Of a DNA stretch of 64,000 nt, positions 57,228 through 64,000 are shown piece after piece. The stretch comes from Anagrus nilaparvatae (taxonomy: Eukaryota; Arthropoda; Insecta; Hymenoptera; Mymaridae): the NCBI GenBank assembly GCA_022575985.1, contig JAKSXM010000107.1, positions 496,001-560,000 on the forward strand, in the 5' to 3' direction. The stretch's first letter is position 1. Every line of letters starts with the position of its first letter. The position numbers and the translations under genes were made by a program. The notes beneath the pieces are model-generated. The model saw only the letters and a list, made by a program, of their open reading frames with translations, searched no databases and was not told the DNA's origin.

Positions 57228-60200
57228 TCATCGATATTTAATTTCAACGATAAATGTCCTAATTTCCATTGGGTTCAGAGTAATCGTAATGTCGTCATTT
57301 GATTCTTCTTTCACTTGAATGTTGCTGTCGACTTGTGTTTCGTTAACTTCGTTGGTTTCTGGTGACCACTTCAATCTCACGTTTTCTTCCTTGAACTGAT
57401 TTGCACCGAGCATGGTTTCGTGAGCTGATTCGATCGTGAAGTCACTGAAGAGATCCTGAAAAGCATCAACGAATTGTTAACCGATTCGTTTTAAAACTAA
57501 CGAGCCTTAAAAGTTGCACTCACCTTGAGGCTGACAGTAGCTGGGCCCGAATACTTTTCAGCTTCGTCAGCTTCGAACAAGTGTTCCAACCGGAGAAGCA
57601 CTTGGCCATCGTACTTCCAGGGTTCAAGAGTGAGAATCCTCACGTTGCTTGGCAGCTTACCAGTTAAACCCTCACCCTGCGAGGTAAAAATTTTATCAGT
57701 AGGATAAATATTCAAAAACTTAAATTTTACTGTAATACCTTCATGGAGAAAGTTTGACTCCATTCTGCGTAAGACAAGTTCTCGATTGGAGTAACAAAGA
57801 ACCAAGGCCTCAAGGCTAACGAGGTGGCCAACTCTTTCTCTTTCAGTAATGCATCGTCTGGATTGTTCAAGCTACCTGCAACCACGTAATGTTGACCCCT
57901 GGAAACTAGACCTCTTCCATACGCTGTTTCATTTAATGGTTCGACAACACCAAACGCATCATCATGCAATAACCTTCTGTGAACCTGTAAAAACAAAAAC
58001 AAAATTGTACTTTAACTAATTAAATAGAATAAAATAATATTTTTAACCCGTTTGAGGAAGGAAAAAATTCCACCAGTGGTATGCAAGCGTATTTTTTTTC
58101 AACATCGAAAACCCCCTGGTAATGTATAAACTTTTTTTTTGGATATTTATTTTTCCGCCATCTTGGAAAATTGGAAAATATTCTGGAGTAGAATTTTGAA
58201 AATTTTCACTGTTAAAAATGTTTTTCTCAACCTTGAAAACCCCCAGCTAACGTAGAAAGTTCTTTTGTTCATATTTTTTTGTCCGCCATCTTGGAAAATT
58301 GGAAAATATGCTGGTGTAAAAATATGAAAATTTCCTTTCATAAAAATGTTATTCTCAACCTCGCAAACCCCCTGGTAATGTATTAATTTTCTTTTTGGAC
58401 GTTTATTAGTTAAAAAAATGTTAAAAAGTTTATCAGAATTGAATTTTCCTAATTTTCTGGAAATTTTCTTTTTTTTAAAAACTGAAACTCATATACTGAT
58501 CATAAACATGTAAAACTAGGTGGATTCTGGATGACATCAGGTGGAACCAAGTAAGTTTAGCATAAAGCTTTTCCGGAATTTTTCGAGTTTTCCACGAGTT
58601 AAAAAAGTTTTTCCGAGCAAACAAGTACTATTAAAAAAAAATTCACAGCATAGTTGGATAATATATGGTTAAATCATATGATTAAAACATTAAACTTATT
58701 CAGGATTGAATTTCCTTTAATTTCCCCGGAAGTTTTCAATTTTTAACAACCAAAACTATTTTTCTGGTTAAAACTTATTGAAACCAGCCGAAACCGGACA
58801 AAACCGGCCGGTTTTACCAGCTAAGACCTGCAGTTAGATTATACGTACGCAAGCAGTTAAATTAACATTTCATTTGAATTTTCAAGCAAAAAATAGAACT
58901 CTAAAAATTTTCAATTTTCTTGTCATTTTAATCAGAGCAACCTAATCGTGTAATGCACGCACTCCAATAAACGAATTATTTTACCTCCTTTATTTCTAAA
59001 TAAATTCTATTGTGATTTTTAATACATAATTATTTGATAAATACCATGAGTTCAATTTGACCGTCGGTCAAACTTGATCCACCTTGAGCTCTGTCAGTCA
59101 AAACGCTGAAACGGTTCTTCGAATAATTATCAACGAGTGATATTTTCGTTGTCACTGGATAATAATTTCCGGCAACTGGTTCTTCGAGTTGAACGTTCCA
59201 GGTTGGACGATAATTCAATTTTCGTTTTATCATTTCCCGTCCATTGCTGTCGGTGTAAAATTCACTGTCAGTCTTCAAATTGCTCGTGTACTTTGTTATT
59301 ATTTCTTTTCCTATTTTGTCGCTGTTGATTTGTGAAAAATTTGCATAAATTTTGTTATTATTTAATTAGACAAAAATAAATTTAACGCTTACTCAACAGG
59401 AATTGGTCCTACCAGCCAGTTAAATTCAACGTGATCTTGACCTTTGTAAGTTCTAACAACTTGGCTAACCCAATCGTTTATTTCTAAATGAACTTCTGTC
59501 ACCAATGGTCCTTAAAAATTTTAATTGCAATTAATATTTCATTTAACCAGAGAAATAAATTCAGTTAAAAGTGATTGAATACCATTATAAACCAAGTGCT
59601 TTCTAACTGCAGGGAAGTCTTTGACTTCTTGCTGCTTCGGCCTGAAGATATAAGCACCTGATGCTCTTGTAACGAATTCTTGATTGTTACCAGCAGCACC
59701 TTCATAGTAATGGAAAGTTTGCTCAAATGATACATTTTTATCATTCAAAGAATTTATAGCTACGCGGCCATTTTCCAAAACGTTGATTTCAAAATTCTGA
59801 AAATTAATTTTTTATTTTTTCATATAATTAAGAAACCCTTTTAAAAATACACACCATTCCTTCGTAATTTTTTGTCAGTGGGACTTCATCGCCCGATTCA
59901 TTTTCAGAAATATAAAATGATTGATAACCAAGTGGGCCAACATTAACAGCTTCAAAAACAAGATCATTTAAGGCTGAGATATTTCGCCCAGGAATATTCT
60001 GGACTGCCTCGGGAATTGGTACAATTTGTGTTACGAGTTTTTGACCAGAAAAATCGATTACTGAATACGAAGATCCTGTGACAGGAACTCGTACGAAAGT
60101 ATTTGTTGGCTGACTCGATGGGTTGTAAATTGTAACGACGAATCGCTTGTTGTTTGTTGTGTGCTCACATACACTGACGTTTAGTAATTGGCATGAATGG

Positions 60201-63200
60201 AAACGTAATTCTTTTGGTATGTCAGCTCCTTTGCCTAATAATTTTCTGTATAAAAGTAAAATTTAAACCTTAGGTTACGAATAATTTCAAAAAGTATAAG
60301 AAAAATATAAAAAATACTGTAAAGAACTCGAAGCCAAACGCCTGTTCAAAAAACTAGCATGGTTTAAGAGTCTGGCATAATCTTCAGCAACATGTTGTTG
60401 TTCTGTACCAGTAACAGCGTCGTGATGCTGCATGACTCCCATTGCTTCTCTTAATAAATTTAATACATCTTTTTGTGGAACGTCAGATTTTACTGCCAAT
60501 TGTTTGACTACTTGCAATAAATTGTTACCCTGACGTTCGTAGAATTTAAGTGTACTCCTTGAGGTGTAGTAACCAGTCCAAAAGGCGTGTGGATCGCTTG
60601 AGTAAGGGAAGAAATCGTCAGCCTTGGTTGGCCAAGCAAGGTTTTGTTCATTCAACGCTTTCAAGTAGCAAGATGGCGTTGAATAAAATGCAAAATATTC
60701 TGTTCCATTGTTTTCGTTGACAAGCCTAAATTGTAAAAAATATGTTTTTACTTCCCTCATTGATTTGATTAATTGATAAGAAAATAAATATTACTTAATG
60801 ACTTTATCTAAATTCTTGAAGTACATCTCAGCGTACTGATAAGTGAAATCGCCACCCATCGTAAGGATTATATTATTTGTACGATAACGGCTAGCTTGTT
60901 GTTTTGCGTAATTCAAAAATGACGTCAGCTACAATTAAGTCAATAAAAAATTAATTTTTTTCAATCAATTATTAAAAATTATTTACCTTTTTGTCAACGT
61001 TATAATCTGGGCTTTCTGGATCGTCAATTATGGGATCGTCTCTGCAAAGAATGTCGAAGCAAAATCCTGGTGGTGGTGAGTAAGCATTGTATAATACAGT
61101 GGTAAACAAATCGGACGATGCTCCTGTTTTTAAAAAATATGGATAAATGAGAACTGTAAATATTAAAAAGTGAAATTCATGTGTCGTTACCCAAACTAGG
61201 GCTTCCATGCCAAATCATTTCTGCGGTTTTATTGGACAAACGTGTATTTTTATCTTGATAATCAAGACGACCAAATAACAAACCATCGAATCCCATTTGG
61301 GCAAACATCGAGGCCTGTTCTCTGGAGTGTCCGAACGGATCGATCTGCCATCCGATTTTCGGACGAGCGCAGCTCCCGAAAGTGTCGTTCAAGCGTCTGA
61401 ATCCCCAGGTGTACTGGTCGATCATTGAGTGGTAATGAGTGACAGCCTCGTCGTTCATGCTCCAGCCACCGCCGATGATTTCCAGTCGGCCTTCGTTTAT
61501 GAGATCCCGCATTATTTGTCTCTTTGGCTCGTCTTGCTCCTGCCACCATTTCCACAAAAACGCCGTCTCGACGTAAATGAACCTGAGTATAAAAAAGCGA
61601 ATAAATAAAAAGTCCTTAAGTTTGAAGAAAAAAAAGCAATTACTTTCTGCTGGGATCCTTAACGAGTGCATCAACAACGCTGTCGATGATATACTGGACT
61701 CCGGCAACTTGGGTCGTGCTGCGGCCTTGAATAAAAAAACGATTAAAAAAGTGCAATCGAATTAAAAGATACACTGTAAAAAGTAACTTCCTTAAATAAA
61801 CAAAAAAAATAGAATGTTTTCGAAAAATTAGTAAATTTTCAAAAGAATTTGAAAATATCCGATTAAAATCGTAAATTTACAAAATTTAGTATATTATCGA
61901 AAAATTCGAGAATTGTCGATTTTTTTTTGTGAATTTACGAAAAATATTGTAAATTCACAACTATTTTTCGTAAATTTACAACTATTTTTTGTAAATTTTC
62001 GAAAAAAAACTGTAAACTATCAATTTTTTTTGCGAATTCAAAAAAAAAAATCGAGAATACTCTAATTTTTAGTTAATATACTAAATTTAGTAAATTTACG
62101 ATTTTTTTCGAATATTTACAAATTTTTTCGAAAATTTACTAATTTTTCGAAAAAGATCTAATTTTTTTGTTAATTTAAGGAAGTTACTTTTTACAGTGTA
62201 ATAAAGAACTGACTACTACTGACCTCCAAAATAATATTGATCGACGGTCTTCAACCATCCTACGTCGTCGTGGGTATGAGAAACTATGTGAATATTTAAC
62301 TTATCGGGGTGGCTTTTAGTACATGCCTGTGAAGTAAAAATAAAGAAAATGTCAACATTATATTCATTTTCTTTTGCTGATAAAAAAACATTGTTAATTA
62401 TTTTCTTATCATTAAAAAAGTAAATTGTTTTGCTTTAAAAAAAATTTTTTTCTTTAAATTATTTTAAGATTTTCAAAGTGGTTGTGTCAAGATAAAATAT
62501 GAAGATAGAGAGAAGACGTGATATTTGGATTAAAAATTTTGTTGTTGTTTTTTTTTATTCTAGATCGGAACTAAATGATAACTAGTAAAATTTTAGCACT
62601 AAGCCAGGCATAAGTGGTACGTGTTGACACTAGTGACTAAAGATATTTTTTTCCTGTCTATAGGCGTACAACGAGTGCAGAAATTTCAATGCCCAGTTTT
62701 ACTCACGAGTTTTATGTCTGGCAAGGCAAAAAAAATTTGGTCGTTTTTTATTCTCATTTTGAACATTTATTTGAGGTTGAAAATATAAGCTAAATTTAAG
62801 AAATAAAATTTTATCAGAAATTTTCTGTCGGAATTTATACAAGGATAATATTTTAATCGAAAAATAAGCGTTTTAGAGAAAAAATAGTTATAAGTTTTTT
62901 TTAATCTCAGTAATCGAGTAATGTTGAACCTTAGGCTTGTGTTTAGACAAAAAAATCCAACTATTAGGTTTTGTTAAAAAAGGGCGCCATTCACTGGTCA
63001 TAATTCTCGAATAATAAAAACAAGAAAGATTCCTAAGAATCAGTTTGAAATTTGATTAAATATCAGAAATTATTATTTGCAAAAAGCTTAAAAAAATGAA
63101 TTTCGGAAAATATCCCATTCTAAATTTTGATATATTCTAATTTTATGAATCTCAAATTAGATGTTTCTGCAATTCATTTATGGGTTTGTTTTCAAAAAAT

Positions 63201-63881
63201 CTAGATTTCTAGGTTCTGAAAATTGACCCGGGTGGACAATGACCAGTGAATTGCGGCCATTTCTTAGCCATCTGACCTGATCATTTAATTTTCCCGAAAA
63301 AAATTCTGAGCAGAAAACTATCATGCGCAAACTATTAGACGAGAAAATAAATATTGAAATAAAAATTTTTTGTCATTACAATTTTTAAGGACTGAGGCAA
63401 TAAGAGCAAAATTTTAAAAAATTTAGTGTCTTCTCCTTATAATCAAAATCAAAGCAATCGATAATTTATTATTTTAAAATGACTAAAAAACAAAGAATAA
63501 ATTGGCGAATGATAAGAAATTCGGTCGCGATAAATCGTACATAATTTTAAACTTTACGAACAAGAAAGTTAACGACCGTTCACATAAATTAATTAATCGA
63601 GATAATAAATATTTATTAAAGCAAGCGGAAATAAATAAAATTCAATTTATGTGACATGAAATTGAAAAACAATAATTTTATTCTCTCACGAATCCAAAAA
63701 CTATAAATAAAAAATTAATTTTTCCGATTGTTTAATGAAAATTAATGTCAAAAAAAAAAATGAAACAATCGCTTACCTCGTACCCACAGGTCGGTGTTTT
63801 TTCATTATTCGTCGGTGCTGCAATTAAACAATTAAAAACAGAAATAAAAAAAAACGTTAATACAAAAAAGTTATTTGACAT
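57228..63881 (-). CDS. LManII: Lysosomal alpha-mannosidase (GH38), complete, 14 exons
   Basis: Hydrolyses terminal alpha-mannose from N-glycans in lysosomes, or extracellularly if secreted. Exons, 5' to 3': 63,777-63,881; 62,224-62,326; 61,644-61,725; 61,191-61,582; 60,987-61,123; 60,795-60,928; 60,318-60,725; 59,855-60,245; 59,583-59,796; 59,393-59,510; 59,045-59,321; 57,739-57,984; 57,524-57,676; 57,228-57,455. All borders are GT/AG and all phases agree, giving 2,988 nt (995 residues), the usual family length. Signal peptide is about residues 1-21. The GH38 catalytic domain (about 44-360) has [20 protein letters not shown] and [18 protein letters not shown]. By homology Asp178 is the nucleophile and His54, Asp56, Asp178 and His419 (in HHDAVTGT) bind zinc. 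A middle domain and C-terminal beta domains follow ([16 protein letters not shown]). No damage is seen. The symbol is a family-level label, and which of several insect paralogues this is cannot be decided. Confidence 0.95.
58060..58400 (-). repeat. ~125-bp tandem repeat in mannosidase intron 11
   Basis: Three units with 'ccgccatcttggaaaattgg' and 'gaaaacccc..g.taatgta', the same repeat as the inner part of the palindrome at 46,910-48,031, here without inverted arms. Open frames over it are artefacts. Confidence 0.7.
58401..59044. other. Rest of mannosidase intron 11
   Basis: No exon or repeat end seen. 'ccgaaaccggacaaaaccgg' near 58,788 is a short GC-richer low-complexity stretch. Confidence 0.4.
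61772..62198. mobile_element. Family G MITE (427 bp) with TA target duplication
   Basis: Terminal repeats CACTGTAAAAAGTAACTTCC at both ends, flanked by TA (61,770-61,771 and 62,199-62,200). The interior is inverted and rich in 'ttcgaaaaatt' and 'gtaaatttac'. TA duplication fits a Tc1/mariner-type origin. It sits in intron 2 of the mannosidase, 46 bp upstream of the exon 3 acceptor, on the antisense side. Related ends are at 2,252, 20,714 and 36,140. Confidence 0.8.
62327..62594. other. Mannosidase intron 1, proximal part
   Basis: No additional exon visible between 62,327 and the family F repeat. Confidence 0.4.
62595..62735 (+). repeat. Repeat family F copy in mannosidase intron 1
   Basis: 'tggtacgtgttgacactagt' through 'ataggcgtacaacgagtgca' to 'tctggcaaggcaaaa' parallels 39,690-39,845. 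Length and ends of the family are not defined. Confidence 0.5.
62982..63258. mobile_element. Family H MITE (277 bp) in mannosidase intron 1
   Basis: GGGCGCCATTCACTGGTCAT at the left, inverted as 'gaccagtgaattgcggcc' at the right. A shorter copy of the element at 52,343-52,739. Confidence 0.65.
63259..63776. other. Mannosidase intron 1, distal part
   Basis: AT-rich, no repeat ends or alternative exon recognised. It ends at the exon 1 donor (GAG|GTAAGC). Confidence 0.4.
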
Positions 63882-63954
63882 ATTATAAATTTAAATGAAA
63901 AGCGAGAATCGAGGAGTCGAACCACGAGTGCACGATGCGAGGCCGGTGCGTTTT

Positions 63955-63962
63955 GTTTTATA
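63955..63962 (-). promoter_or_regulatory. TATA box of the mannosidase gene
   Basis: TATAAAAC on the minus strand, about 75 bp upstream of the ATG at 63,881, so transcription would start near 63,930. The intervening leader is GC-richer than its surroundings (63,925-63,950). Confidence 0.55.
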
Positions 63963-64000
63963 CTTTGATAAAGAGGAAGGATTAAGCACGAACGAGAGAG

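Noticed and set aside
59137..59328. Plus-strand frames within the mannosidase locus (also 57,525-57,707 and 61,577-61,765)
   Set aside because: Antisense to confirmed mannosidase exons and introns, without start context or domain.

Overview
The window is a strongly AT-rich piece of an insect nuclear genome. The genes have short introns with consensus GT/AG borders, and there is an insect-type lysosomal alpha-mannosidase, a divergent chemosensory ionotropic receptor and an F-box/leucine-rich-repeat gene. The overall style (very AT-rich, dense palindromic repeats, tandem local gene duplicates) would suit a parasitoid wasp, but that is inference and no sequence here proves the order.

Layout. 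1-7,900: first coding exon (minus strand) of an alpha-mannosidase paralogue whose remaining exons lie left of the window or are lost; then a degenerate copy of a small secreted coiled-coil protein gene, with Helentron-like and MITE-like insertions. 10,741-12,612: intronless ionotropic receptor. 12,613-15,660: decayed repeats. 15,660-46,300: about 30 kb without a gene, built almost wholly of nested inverted-repeat elements and satellites. Its shells, from outside in, are inverted flanks (15.66-16.44 and 45.89-46.3 kb); an element with terminal repeats GCCCGGTGATGAAAAT (16,639-45,868) carrying a ~199-bp satellite; and, inserted in that satellite with a TA target duplication, a 17.9-kb element (19,430-37,376) with 1.3-kb terminal repeats, itself filled with further palindromes, a 55-bp satellite and Helentron-like elements. 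46,910-48,031: a 1.1-kb near-perfect palindrome. 48,388-51,193: an unassigned exon pair and an F-box/LRR gene. 53,284-54,209: second copy of the small secreted gene, followed by about 1.8 kb that repeats the 5.7-7.9 kb region. 57,228-63,881: complete 14-exon alpha-mannosidase, 995 codons, minus strand, with a TATA box at 63,955-63,962.

The two mannosidase first exons, the two small secreted genes and the sequence following them show that a segment carrying these genes was duplicated locally, probably in tandem, with later loss and insertion. The receptor, the F-box gene and the 30-kb repeat block lie between the copies. No functional link between the receptor, F-box gene and mannosidase can be read from the sequence.
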